Positions 25,801-37,000 of a stretch of DNA of 64,000 nucleotides are shown here, piece by piece. A program made the translations under genes and the position numbers. Position 1 is the stretch's first letter, and the number at the start of each line of letters is the position of its first letter. The stretch spans positions 24,330,562 to 24,394,561 of the forward strand of contig NC_058062.1 of the NCBI RefSeq assembly GCF_020085105.1. Direction: 5' to 3'. Under the pieces are notes generated by a model. That model saw only the letters and a program-made list of their open reading frames with translations. It ran no database searches and was not told the origin of the DNA. Source of the stretch: Siniperca chuatsi. Lineage: Eukaryota > Chordata > Actinopteri > Centrarchiformes > Sinipercidae.

Positions 25801-25807
25801 TCACTAG
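10828..25807 (+). CDS. glyr1: GLYR1/NPAC: PWWP plus dehydrogenase-like chromatin protein
   Basis: Nuclear chromatin reader and cofactor of the LSD2/KDM1B H3K4 demethylase. Coding exons: 10828-10865, 12387-12423, 12532-12611, 12705-12843, 13599-13709, 14893-14976, 18084-18137, 18850-18900, 19151-19224, 19471-19570, 20881-20991, 21100-21201, 21451-21613, 22504-22683, 22949-23073, 25733-25807. They join in frame to 507 aa. Residues 1-98 form a PWWP domain ([19 protein letters not shown]), followed by an acidic/basic linker. From about residue 223 comes an NAD-binding Rossmann fold ([11 protein letters not shown]) and the all-helical domain of the beta-hydroxyacid dehydrogenase family, ending in SAVYRAYIH. 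The motif [16 protein letters not shown] has Met where active family members carry the catalytic Lys, as known for NPAC, so it is probably not an active dehydrogenase. No AT-hook (RGRP) exon is visible in the linker, and mammalian proteins are longer (about 550 aa). The exon ending at 14976 uses donor GTAGGT; using the next GT would give a stop in the following exon. Confidence 0.96.
15325..15346 (+). repeat. (GT)11 microsatellite, left flank of foldback element
   Basis: A pure GT run directly precedes the AGGTTGTC end of the element at 15352. A matching TG run begins immediately after the other end, so the element appears to have inserted into a TG tract. Confidence 0.85.
15352..16557. mobile_element. 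Non-autonomous foldback transposon in glyr1 intron
   Basis: The outer ends AGGTTGTC (15352-15359) and GACAACCT (16550-16557) are inverted. Inside, about 15478-15800 and 15876-16165 form a long imperfect inverted repeat. For example GACTCCATTGACAAAAACAG in the left arm pairs with CTGTTTTTGTCAATGGAGTC in the right, and CCCCCAGTTTGGAGAAGCAGA pairs near the arm tips. The repeat encloses a loop of about 75 bp. No transposase ORF is kept. It resembles the GGTTGTCACGATACC repeat common in fish genomes; the superfamily is uncertain. Confidence 0.75.
16559..16579 (+). repeat. (TG)n microsatellite, right flank of foldback element
   Basis: A pure TG run immediately follows the GACAACCT end of the element. 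See the left-flank run at 15325-15346. Confidence 0.85.
16588..16713. repeat. 39-bp inverted repeat with nested inner stem
   Basis: The arms at 16588-16626 and 16675-16713 are reverse complements with about four mismatches; each contains GTGTGATTATTTACTA or its complement. Inside them ATTAGTAC (16627-16634) and GTACTAAT (16651-16658) form a second stem. The structure is flanked on both sides by TG runs. It may be a second small palindromic MITE. Confidence 0.75.
21735..21958. mobile_element. Tc1/mariner-type MITE, short copy (glyr1 intron)
   Basis: The element begins CAGTGGTGTGAAAAAGTG and ends with the inverted CACTTCTTCACACCACTG, flanked by TA on both sides, the target duplication of the Tc1/mariner class. 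The left arm matches the longer copy at 39686-40181 over about 165 bp. The right arm is cut to about 55 bp. No ORF is present. Confidence 0.8.
23214..23275 (+). repeat. Possible tRNA-derived SINE head
   Basis: The segment GGTGGCGCCCCAGCATCTC followed by ACCAGGTAGAGCGTGTAC resembles the A-box region of fish tRNA-derived SINEs (GTGGCGCAGTGGCTCAGCAGGTAGAG). It is degraded and no clear B box is seen. Confidence 0.35.
23690..24205 (+). repeat. Dispersed repeat, copy 1 (glyr1 last intron)
   Basis: This segment is homologous over about 500 bp, in the same orientation, to 60740-61282 in cog1 intron 5. Shared blocks include TACTGTTTTCATTCAC or similar, AATGTGAAAAATCTGCAG, GAGCAGCAGA and GTGCTGTGGAAATGYACAT. 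No ORF is seen. The family name is unknown to me. Confidence 0.7.
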
Positions 25808-26825
25808 AGCGAGGTGGGACCTACCCTCTGGACCACAGTCTTTAACCCCCTATTATTTCTCCCTCGTCATGTAATGGGTTTTTTCATTTTAAATTCTAGA
25901 CGTTTTATTTCCTTTTGCCCCAGCGCCAGCCATGTTACCCTGCCCACAAGTCATGGGATTGTAATTTTTTTGTTAGTGCAATGACTGTACTGGGGGAATA
26001 TACGCTGTAAGTGTGCTCCAAGTGTGATTGCACTTGCTGTGGGGGCGGTTTGTCTGGTTTCTGACAACTAAAAAGACGGTAGAAGTAATGCAGGGTGTTT
26101 GGCAAGGATGTCGGGTCCAATGCCACTGTGAAGAGCAGGGTGTCCAGCTCAAGCCAGAGAAATAGCTGTCAGGTTTTGTGGATGCATAAACCCTGAAGAA
26201 GATTTTTTTTTTTTCATGTGCAAATGATGCGTTTATTTAATTGAGTGTGATCTTTGCTTTGCTTTTAAATGTCCAGAATTCCATGAGAGAAAACACCAAG
26301 AACATGCCGCTGCATTGCCTTAATATTGTAACCCCTCAAGTCTTTCAATAATAGATGTATTTATTTATGTTTCTTTCTAGGTCTTCTTGGTGCAGTTTGG
26401 CCATGGCTTGTTTCTGTATTTGACAAGATGATTTATGCTTTCGTTGGTGTTAATGATCTTTCTTGAACAGGTCAAGGACAGAGCAACAGATGTGTTGAGG
26501 CCTTAAAATGCAGTAATAATTGATATTTCTCATCAAGACATGAGATTTCCATGTTTGAAACCCTTCGTTCTTGTTTGGAAGAGTTCTGATTCCCTGGACT
26601 GTGTTTTTCTTATATTATGTTTTTAATATATTAACTCTGAAACTAGATAAATCCACTTTTTGAGTAGAATTTTAACCGAAGGTTAAGCCCCGACCTCAAT
26701 TATGTTTGTTTTTTTTCTTCTTTTTGTTTTTCTGGTAGAGATAAAAAGTTGTGGCTGGGTTTTGAAGGCCAATTTTAGACTGTCGTGGGACACAAGTACA
26801 TGATTAAAATCCAGACCAATGTAAC
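25808..26825 (+). other. glyr1: glyr1 3' UTR (probable)
   Basis: The sequence after the TAG stop has no further coding signal. A variant poly(A) signal ATTAAA at 26803-26808 is the first good candidate. Canonical AATAAA hexamers at 27197-27202 and 28888-28893 could give longer forms. The end is inferred. Confidence 0.4.
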
Positions 26826-29800
26826 CGTTTTAAGTGGGTTAGTGGTTGGAAGGTTTCATTAGTTTCAAAAAACTGAGACTTGAAGCTGTAGGATAGATAC
26901 ATCTTCAGCTCCACAGTCAGTCGCTGCAGTTGGAATGTCAGTATTGCCAAACATCAGTCTAACCCTAATACACACGCACACAACTCACTTAAGCAAAATA
27001 GTTTTACATTTCCATATTGCCCATATTGATCAGGTCCCTAAACCAAATGTTAACATGGATTTATTTCATACCTTGGTCTCAAACAGATGGTCACATGACA
27101 GGGCTGCTATGTTGTAGAGGTCTTCACAAGTCCATTTGGTTCTTAGTGAACGAGAGCGAGCTCACGTCTGGAACCTGACCGATAAATTGGCCAGCAAATA
27201 AAAGTCATGAGCTTCTATCATGGCGGATCCATCATTTATGTCTGTCCGTACAGAAATCCCAAAGGTGTCTCCATTCCATCGTCTGTCCGTCAGAGCGCGC
27301 TGACAAGTTTCTTTTTCCACTGTAAAATCCCCACGCTCACTACATATCTTGGTAACAATGCTTCAATAAACAAATTTAAGGTATTGTTAGAAACAATGTG
27401 TGTTTTGTTAAAAAGCGGATTTTAGCGGGGGGCGGGGGTTACATCGGTATCTGCTTCAAAAATTCAGTACCAGTCGTTTTCAGTCTCACCCGGTCAGCTG
27501 GGGTCCCATTGTGTTAATGCAGATCTGAAGTCTGTGTGTCAGTATGTAATACCCGAGCGGATCGACGCGGACTCTTCTCCGCTCTGATGGCTTATGATCG
27601 GAAAGTGTGGACTGCAGTGCAGGAAGAATGGCACGCATTGATGCTGTCTTCCAGTGTATTTGCTTGTTTATTCTGGATCAGGTCTAATCATCCTTGAGTC
27701 TATACCAATGGGGTGTCTTTATAAAAAATAAAAATTATATATATATTTTATGCACCTCAGGTTTGGGTAGTTTTTCTATGGGTCCATTTTGGATTCGGTC
27801 CAGAATAATGGACCTGTGAAGACCTCGACTACGTAGCTTAAAACACACAAGTACGCAAGAAACGTGGCGCAGTTGTGCATACTCGGCCTGAGGTGTTGCG
27901 TACCTGCGAGGATGAAACAGCTGACTTCTTATATCTGAGTTCTGATAGAAGCACAAATCGAAGAAGGCCGCTTTAATCTGTTGGAGCGCTCTTTGTTCCA
28001 CTACTAAAAACGGTTGAGCAAACACAAAGCATCGCTTAAGGCGTCTGTGGTAGCAAGTTTTGGGCTTTTCTGCAGAGTTCATTTTCTGTCAGATTTGACC
28101 AACGGCTCCATGGTGCAAGAAGGATGTGGGTATTATTTTTGGGCTCTAACCTATCACACGGTGCCAGGAAGTAAGTGCAGAAAAGGGTGCATCAAGAGGG
28201 CAAATCTGTTTTTCTTTTCTTTTCCTTCAAGAAGAACATAGAAAAACGCCTCCTCAGAAGGAGCACAGCAGTAGTCGACTGTCACCATCATCACTTATCA
28301 TCACTGATAAGCTGTAGCAGCCCTGCTGTTCTCTCACTAGAGCCCCGAGAAAGAGGCCATGAAGGCGCAGAGCTCCGAGTGCCCCGCCTCCCCTGCTGTA
28401 AAAAGACCTCATGGTGTTTTGTTTCTTTAAGGCCTGTGGTTTTTATCTCTTTAAACTGTAAATGAATTAGTTTCTCACAAAACGGAATCATTTTGTTGCA
28501 TGTTAAGAATCCAACATCCCATTTCGAAAGATTTTCTGATGTTTTTAAGTTAGGTTCCCCTTACACACCAGTGTAAAGACATGTAAATAGCACATTAGGT
28601 TTAGTTGGGTTTCTTTTATATCTACAATAACTGGGATTAATGAAAAGAACTACTTTTGGTTTTGACTCTACAGAGGGACTGTCTGACATCTTTGTGTCTT
28701 AACACTGTAGATTGTTCAGTTCAAGTGAAAATGGTTTATTAATATGTGGCTTATATAATCTGGCTTATTATCACATTTAAATGACAATGAGTTGGATCCC
28801 GTTAAAGGAAGGAGGGTGTTACTTTGGTTTTGGGGGATATTTATGATTTTGTGTACATGTGGAAGTATCAAGACTTTTGTGCTGTTTAATAAATCCTCTC
28901 CTGATTACTGACATGTATGCATGTTAAATCACTGATCCAGTGTTATCTTGTTCCGTTAATATTATTTGGACCGTTCATTCTCGACGCCTCTCAGAGGCAA
29001 AAGTGTGTGTGTGTGTGTGTGTGTGTGTGTCTCTGTGTGTCTCTGTGTGTGTGTCTCTCAGTACCCGGTCTGTGCCGCTCTGCCCCGTCCACCGCTTCCT
29101 ATTAAACATACGTCTTTTAAAACAAGTCACAAAAATATAGTTTCATTTTTAATTCCTAAAAACAGCTGGCCACGTTTAGTTTTTACCAAACGTTACTCAA
29201 GCAGGAGGCTGCAGTGTTTTAACAGCTTCTGGACAGCGGTGGAGCTCTATGGCACAGAGGAAGAAGATGCATCCGGCTGGGATTCACACACCTGTCAGTA
29301 TTTTGGTCTTTACTTGGGATTTGTTCACAGTAGGAAAAATTACATCGCCATCCTTATCCTTGACTGTAAATGCAACAGGCCTTGTTGGCTCATTATGGTG
29401 TACTTGGTCTAGAAATGTCAAGCCTCTATTTCCCATCATCCACTTTGAGGTGAAGCCTTCTCAACTGAAGGTAAGAACCCCCATATCTGGAGGCAATCAC
29501 TGTGCCCATTTCATCGCCTGGTGGTGTGCTGCTTCCGCCTGCCAAAGCGTCTGAGGACATCAGGCTTATCTCACGTTAGGCTTGAGACTACAGCTTCAGA
29601 ACAGAAAGCCTGAGTTACAAACTGGAGCTGTGGACTTCTAAAGATGGAGTCATTCACCCGGCAGGGAAGGTCAAACAAAAGAAAAGATGCCATTAAGCTG
29701 CGTTTTGGGAGGTGTAGGAGCCTACGAGTCAGAATAGCTCTATCTGACCAAAAACTCTTTATGGAAGTGCCTTCTTAAATGACTCGAACACCCCTTTAAA

Positions 29801-31031
29801 ATGGGACCGTCGTCACACGGTGGTGGTTAAAAGGTGACGGACCCGTGTGTTCGTACAGAGGTGTGTTATAAACACGTCTGCTGATATGAACTGCAGGTCT
29901 GTAACAGCTGAGAGATCAGCAACCATGGCAAGGGTCATTGTAATGAACCAAGTACCCAGGGCCCCAAAATAGGGATTTAACTGAGTCCCTGCAGTAAGAG
30001 CAGCCAGTCTGTGACAGCAGCTGCAGTATTGAAAGTGTTTTCACTTTTAATACTGCAGCTGCCTTTTGTGTATATATATATATATGCATCGTGCCTTTAA
30101 GTTTGGACAGTTTTATTCTACTAGTCTATGGTGCAGCAGACTGGGCAAGCACTTGTAGGAAACTAGTTCACCTCCAGAGAAGTCTTACTCAGGTGTCTTT
30201 TAGTGGGAAATACAGTCGTGCTTTCTCGGTCCCACCGTGGCTTATTCCCAGGGTGGAAATAAGGTTCCATAATTCTGTAAAACTTCATAGTGGAAGCTTC
30301 ACACAGTAGTTAGGATGTTTAGAAAAGAGGGCTAACAGATTGCAGACTTTCTTGAATATGTTATAAAGCGTAATAACCACTAGGGATGCATGTGTTTGTA
30401 CAGGCATGGCAGTGCGCGTGTGACGGATTTGTTGTGCAGGAGCAAACTCCCAAATGCTGAAGGTGGAAATCAAGTGTCTCAGCCTTCCGCACCGTCTGTT
30501 TGCGCGACTCTGGGCGGAAGTTATATGCCCATATAAGGACTAGTAGGCGGGTCCACGTTAATAGTGAACGTGTGACCAGCCTAATGCTGCATTCAGGGGT
30601 TCTCGTAAAGCCCTGTACATACCCTCATAGTGGTTTGGTCGGAATTAATAACAAAATGCATTGATGTTCTTTTAAGACAGCAGCACGCGCCTGCTTTGTG
30701 CCCCAGTGGGAGAAAGAAGAGGAGAACTGCGTGTGCAGCAGAGCGAATGCTTAATATGTAGCTGAAAATACAGATCGTCTCGAGGTCCAAATGGTCATTT
30801 TGTCATTTGTACTTGCCGCTGAATGGGGTCGTACAAGTGGGTGCTCGCGTTATTTCCGACAGCACTTGAAGGCCACAGATCTCTGATAAACGCGTACGCA
30901 GCGAGGCAGCGAGGCAGCTTCACTCCAAGGAGAGGGCACTGCTTCAGGCTTCAAGGTGGTATTCGAGGCTTCGCTTCTGTTTGCTGCACAAAATGCTCAA
31001 CCCGCAGAGGTCTCTGTCTGAGCTGCCCAAG
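26826..31031. other. glyr1-rogdi spacer
   Basis: I see no gene here. It holds a strong hairpin (30017-30062), GT-rich microsatellites (about 29001-29058), a short TA run (about 30071-30086) and a diverged repeat at about 29650-29760 related to those in rogdi. The rogdi promoter should lie in the last few hundred bases; no TATA box is evident. Confidence 0.55.
30017..30062. repeat. 21-bp hairpin with TTTT loop
   Basis: The arms 30017-30037 (starting GCAGCTGCAGTATTGAAAG) and 30042-30062 (ending TAATACTGCAGCTGC) pair along all 21 positions except one G/T, which is a wobble pair in RNA. The loop is only four T. It is followed by a (TA)n run. It is too short and tight to be a normal pre-miRNA. 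Confidence 0.85.
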
Positions 31032-34000
31032 ATGTCCGCTGCCAGTCAAGTGGAGAGAGCTGTGTTGGTACGCTGTTCTGCGGGCAGGCGGGGACGCGCA
31101 GGGCTGTTTGGCTGTACGCTAGCTGCTTTACCGATCGGCCCGTCGGTTAATATAGCGCGTTGACATTCGTAATTGATATTCTGACAGAGTGTAGCTGGAC
31201 GTAAGTGACGTAGCTGCTGTTAGCCCTCGCGCTGCGGCGCAGGTGCGCCGGTCCCGTTAGCCAGGGCTCGCGCCGCCGCGCTGCCGCCGCGCCGCTGCCG
31301 CCGTCGCCGCGCCGCTGCCGCCGCCGCTGGGCCTGTTTGTGTCGGGCCACTTGATAAACTAAGCAAGTCGTGACCGTGAACATCCTCATGGAACCCGGGC
31401 TGTGAGCTCCGTTTCTCGGTCAGCGGCTCAGGGAAAGTGAGCTATGCTCCGTATTTCCTGCGCTGCTTCCCCCTAAACGGCCCATATTTGCATGTTTTAG
31501 CCCATTTGCTGCAAATCACACGAAGCGATAGTGTACATTCAGCAGTACGAAAAGCAAACATGCTGTTCACTGCCATTAATGCACTGTGATGAAAATGCCG
31601 AGCCAAGGATATATTGTTGCTCTGTAATAAATGGCCACCTGAAACCATGATATATGAATCGGGAAATGGTTATTAGTGATCAAAAGCAGGCCTGGTTTAT
31701 AGGAAATAACCTGGGAAAAGACACTTCCAAGTGTCTTCTGATGTTCCCCCTTTTAAATGTCCCTGCTGTTGACCAGTGGAGACCCAAAGTGCTCAATGAA
31801 AGGAATATTTAAGACATAATGAAGTAAATAATCATAGGGTTAAATACAGGTGAAATATCTAACCGTGAAATACTCAGTTTTCATTCCTTCGTGTCTTCCT
31901 TATGGAATGTTGGACACTTTGGGTCTGACGGAGGAGGGAAAGCCCTGTGAGTCTGCGTTCCTTGGTCCTCCTTGGGAATAGTTCTGATGCAGGTCTAGGG
32001 TCACTGACCAGCAGGGAAATGAGTCCTCTTCTACATGTTTAAGTCTGTAAAGTTTGATTCATATGTTAACAAATGATTGCATTATATTTAGTCTACCCCC
32101 GTCAGCACCTCAGCTGAATCTTTATTTACTGCAGGGCTGTTGTGTTATACTGCCTGACTTTTTGCTAGGAGCACCTGTAAACCGGCCCCTGGCTGTATAC
32201 ACCTGTAGAATAAAGTGAGGCGCAAAGAACAAATGACTGAAAGTGCAAGCTAGGAAAAAGCTGCATGTATATTTTAGAATGGAAAATGCATGGACTGTAT
32301 TAAGGGTTGCATCACACAACGCGTAGGAAATGAGAGCTGCTGTCCATGACGCTCCATTCTCTCTGACACCTCCACCACAGAATCCAGTTCCACCCCCAGG
32401 ACAAGCTCATCGGGAAGCCTTCCTGCATGAAAGAACATCTGCAGCATGCTACTGCAGATGTTGAACAACTAGAACCCCCTCAGAAAGTACAGTCAGCTCT
32501 GAGTCTTCTCGTACAGGGTCTCAGTGTTCCAAGCTTAGTCCACTCTGTGGTCCAGGTGGACTCCCAGGTACTTTTAGTCCTCAACTGCCTCTATGTCTCC
32601 TTTGCTGGAGACAGAGGAGTCTTCTTTCGCCTGAGGCAAAGACTTGTGAGAGTCACCTGTGTAGAGACGTCCACTGACATGGTGGTTTGGATGTCGCTTT
32701 TTGGCCCAGCCCATTTTCCAGTTTGTTTTCGACGATCATGTTGGAGTTGAATCGTTATTTCTTCTTTTTGGTAGGAGGAGGAATTCAACTGGCTGCTTAA
32801 AGAAGAAGTGCACGCTGTCCTTAAGCAGCTCCAGGATGTCCTCAAGGTAAAACTTAAGCTTTCATGTATACAGCTGCGTTTAGGCCTGAGGGATGTGCTT
32901 GAAGTCAGTATCACAACGTCAAAGGGCCATTCCACCAGTTTTACACACGAAGGTGCGTTTACTTGTGATGGTGAGTCCTACTCAACCTGCGAGAACACTT
33001 GTAGAGGCTCGTCTGGAAGTCTGGAGGAGCCCTGCCTGGGCTTGGAGACTTCACATTGAGTTTGAAAGACGTGAGTGTTTACCAGGCAGGCAGGGTCTAA
33101 CGTCCAGACGCTATCAAGTTGCATTATGGGAAATGTAGGATCCATTTTTTCTCTTAGCATTACCCACACTAGGGACTACAAGTCAGGATATCTCGGCCTC
33201 TGCTGCATTGATTTTGAACCCCAACTTAACTGATAAGGAATAATCAAAGAGTGCCGTTCAGTACAGTGAACTGTGTCCCACTGTGATGCACTTTGATGAG
33301 ACCAAGCGCCTCACACATGTAAAATAGTTTTTATTTACAGTTTGGTCAAAATCATTCATTTGGTCAGCAGAAATTTGTAAAATGATAAAAGAAAATGATC
33401 TGATCATCACCATATGATACCAGTGAAAGTGGATAAATGATATTGCATTATCACCCAGTCCTAGCTGTAATGGATTTTCAGTGGGCGTCGAACACTATTT
33501 ATTATAGTGATTATAGACCAGACACAGAATTAGTAGAAACATTCAGTCTGTGGAATTGTTAACCCACACCTGCAATGATGCATCTACAGTGTGAACTCTG
33601 GCCGTGACTTCACAACACTGAGATTAAGAGTGGATTCTGATTGTAAGTTTGCTCTGCCATCAACAGGAGGCATCGAGACGTTTCTCCATGCCGACACCCG
33701 GCCTCGAGAGTCAGCTCAAACAGGAAAACTTCATCCTCGGCAGCTCAACGTAATACCCCTCTCTTTATGGTGTTCAGTTACTATGGCCATAGTGAATGCC
33801 ATACAATGATTAGCTCGTCCTGAGTGAAATAAGTAAGCCGTGTCTGTTACATAACAATGTCTTCCTGTGGAGGAAGTGGCTAGATGGGTGATAGATGGAT
33901 TGAAATATGCTGAGACACAGAATGAGGTGCCCTCCCTCGCACACTGTAAAGCCTTCCCTTGCCATAATTTGTCGTTCCTGTTGTTCCTCTGCTGATGTTG

Positions 34001-37000
34001 AAATAATAATGGGATGTGTTGTTTGGCAGCATGGATCAAGTGAAGGGGGTGCTGACTCTGCAGGGAGAGGCTCTGACTCAGGCTGTGAGTTTGTCTAGTT
34101 CTCACTGAGGCTGCATTCCCCTTATGTGAAAACAAAACATTGATTTAAGCTGATGTGCCCCTTGTTAATGATTTGCTTTTCTTAACAGGACATAAACCTG
34201 AAGGTTGCAAAGAGCAGCCAAGTGCTGCACTTTCAGTTCAGAGAGGACAAGCAGTGGAAACTGCAGCAGGTACAGTATGTCAGTGTGTAACGCTACCAGA
34301 ACCATGGAAACAAAGCTGTAGCTTTTTTTCCTCTTATAAGGGGTTTTTTCCACTTTTTGTCCACTACAATGGACATTTTGACTTTAAAATAATAGCAGCA
34401 GTTTGGTCTATATATTTGTATTTCATTACACAGCTGATTATAGGCCAGTTAGTGTTCTGACATCCTCTGAGCAGAGTTTGTTGAAACCCACAGAGCAGAT
34501 AAGCCATCAGGTCAAACATCTCAGCCGACAGGTATGGCAAACACAGTATACATAGCTGTAAATAGGCTATGATGCAATTTAATCATTACATTTGACATTT
34601 AATATATTGGATCACAGTCTGTACCTTTTTATAAAAAAAAAATTCCCTCATTTTTAGATTCCAAAGATGAACGTTCCCTCTCATCCCACATATCCAAGCA
34701 CTCACTGTGTGGAAGTTCATTTACAAGAAGCTCAGTAACCTCTGCAGGTGTACACTCTGAAGTATTAGAAATGTTATGGAATTATCTTGCTAACTTAAAT
34801 ATTAACTTGATACTATTTAAATAATTGTTTTCAAAAAAAGAATAATTTTATGAATGAAATTATCTGTCAGATTAATGATATCAGCTGCCTTTTCACGTCA
34901 CTGCGGACATTTGGGATGGGCATTCAAGTTTGAAACAACCCTGTGTTCGCCACTTTGGGGAAATCTCCAAATAAAATGTTTGCTAGCGTATTGTTGCCTG
35001 TGAGGTTGCAGACACGAGTGTATGCTTTGTTAAGGTGAGGTTGTTGTCCAGGGATAGCAACATGCTAGTTAGCTTAACATGTTGTTAGCTGGGTCCAGTT
35101 GGGCCAGCCATCATAGCTTAGCCTAAGCAGAGACAATGTAGATAGAAGGCCTGCCTAAGCAGCTGAGTATCTGCTCTTTGCTAAGGTGAGAGCAGGATTT
35201 AAAGGCAGGGCTAGAGAACGGCACAGCCTCATACCCACTGCAGGGCCTCATAATAGGCTTCCATAGGAATGCTCATCCAAATTTGGGCACATTTCACCAT
35301 GTATATTGATAACTAATACAGTCTGACATACTTTCTTATCTTGGCTTTAAATACAAAATGTCTCCGTTCATCCATCAGATCCAGGATGCCAGGAACCATG
35401 TGAGCCAGGCTCTCCAGCTGCTCAGCAGCCATGATGAGAGCTACCACTTCAAGACCGGGGCTGAGGTTAATAAGGTCTGTGCTCTATTTCCTCATGGCAA
35501 CCATGTCCTGTTCCAATCAGTACAGAGCTGAATATGGAAGACATCCCAGTCTTTTACTGTGATACTAGCTTCATCTTTCTATTACTGCCATAGCTCATGG
35601 ATGCAGTGATGCTCCAGCTGACGCGAGCACGAAACCGCCTCACCACCCCAGCCTCCATGACGCTCCCTGAGCTGGCCACCAGTGGTCTGATGGTACAGGA
35701 CATAAGACAGTACACATTACACACACACTGCTTTAACACACTGAGGACCAGCATATTCATTCTGATAAAATCTGATAATGAAGATGAAGAATATTAATAT
35801 TAACAAACTTACAAAAGCATTACATGACATTACATTTATTTAGCTGATGCTTTCATCCAAAGTCACTTACAGTAAGTTAATTTCAACAATGTGGATACAA
35901 CCCAAAAACTCCCAAAGTACATCTTCATCAAATATGACTGCTTCAAACAATGAGAGAAAGACTTGTGTTTTTTTATGGGCCAAGGTGCAGTCTGAACAGT
36001 TTTCAGCCTTCGACGGAAGATGTGTAGAGTTTCTACTGTCCTGCTGTCAGTGGGGGGCTCGTTCCACCATTGTGGAGCAGTCGTTATTTTGCTGAGCGGT
36101 AGCTGGGCGCCGCTCGTAGTGAGGGAGTAGCAAGCCGATTGGCAGTAGCAGAGCGTAGAGGACGGGCTGGGGTGTTTGGTTGGACCATGTCTTGGATGTA
36201 AGATGGGCCTGAGGGTGGGTAGGTGAAGGCTGAGGAGACTCTTCGTATGGCCGACTCTTCGGCTTCGTATAATGAGGCTGCCACTTCAAACAAGGAGTGA
36301 CTTGTTAAACTAAAGGGCTGATTGCTCAACTGGCTACAGAAGTATATACCAAGATTATAAGAATAGACTCATTGACAGTTACGAGACACAACACAATTTA
36401 CTAATACCGATGGTTAAAATTCAATAAAACTGAAAAGGCCAGAGCAGGAGACTAACTAGATTATAGTCAGCTGACACCAAGAGCAAGCGCAGCACACAAT
36501 TAGACTAAATGATTAGTTAACCATCACAGCAGATAGAGCACAGTCAAGCAGAGAAAATGCCTATTTGAAAAGTGTATGTGTGTGTGTGTGTATATATACA
36601 TATACACACTGTATGGCCAGAAGTATGTGTAAACCTATGTCTTCATACTTTGTGTACCTTTGGTTTCGGCTGTTTACCTGGTTTGGTCTGGACCCCTGTA
36701 GTTTCAATGAAAAAAACCTTAATGCTCCATCATACGATGCTATTTTAGACCACTGGTTCCCAACTGTTTTGGCTTTTGACCCACATGAAGCTTTGTCTAC
36801 TTGTGACCCCTGAAATTGTCAATGCGCAATGGCCAATTAAACCAAAGATTGAAATTGTTTTATTTGGATACTTTTTAGGGGCCTGGAGATGTAAAATTAT
36901 AACTCACAGGCAAAAAGCAAAGAATAGAAAAAAAATCTGAAAAATGAAACAGAATTGCGTGTAGCATGTTTCAACATGACAATGCCCCCGTGCACAAAGC

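Noticed and set aside
30017-30062. microRNA precursor
   Set aside because: The stem is only 21 bp with a 4-nt loop, too short for Drosha and Dicer processing. It is kept as a hairpin.
31147-31389. 80-codon minus-strand ORF in the GC-rich tract
   Set aside because: It translates GCC/CGC repeats into Arg/Ala runs inside rogdi intron 1, with no family resemblance.
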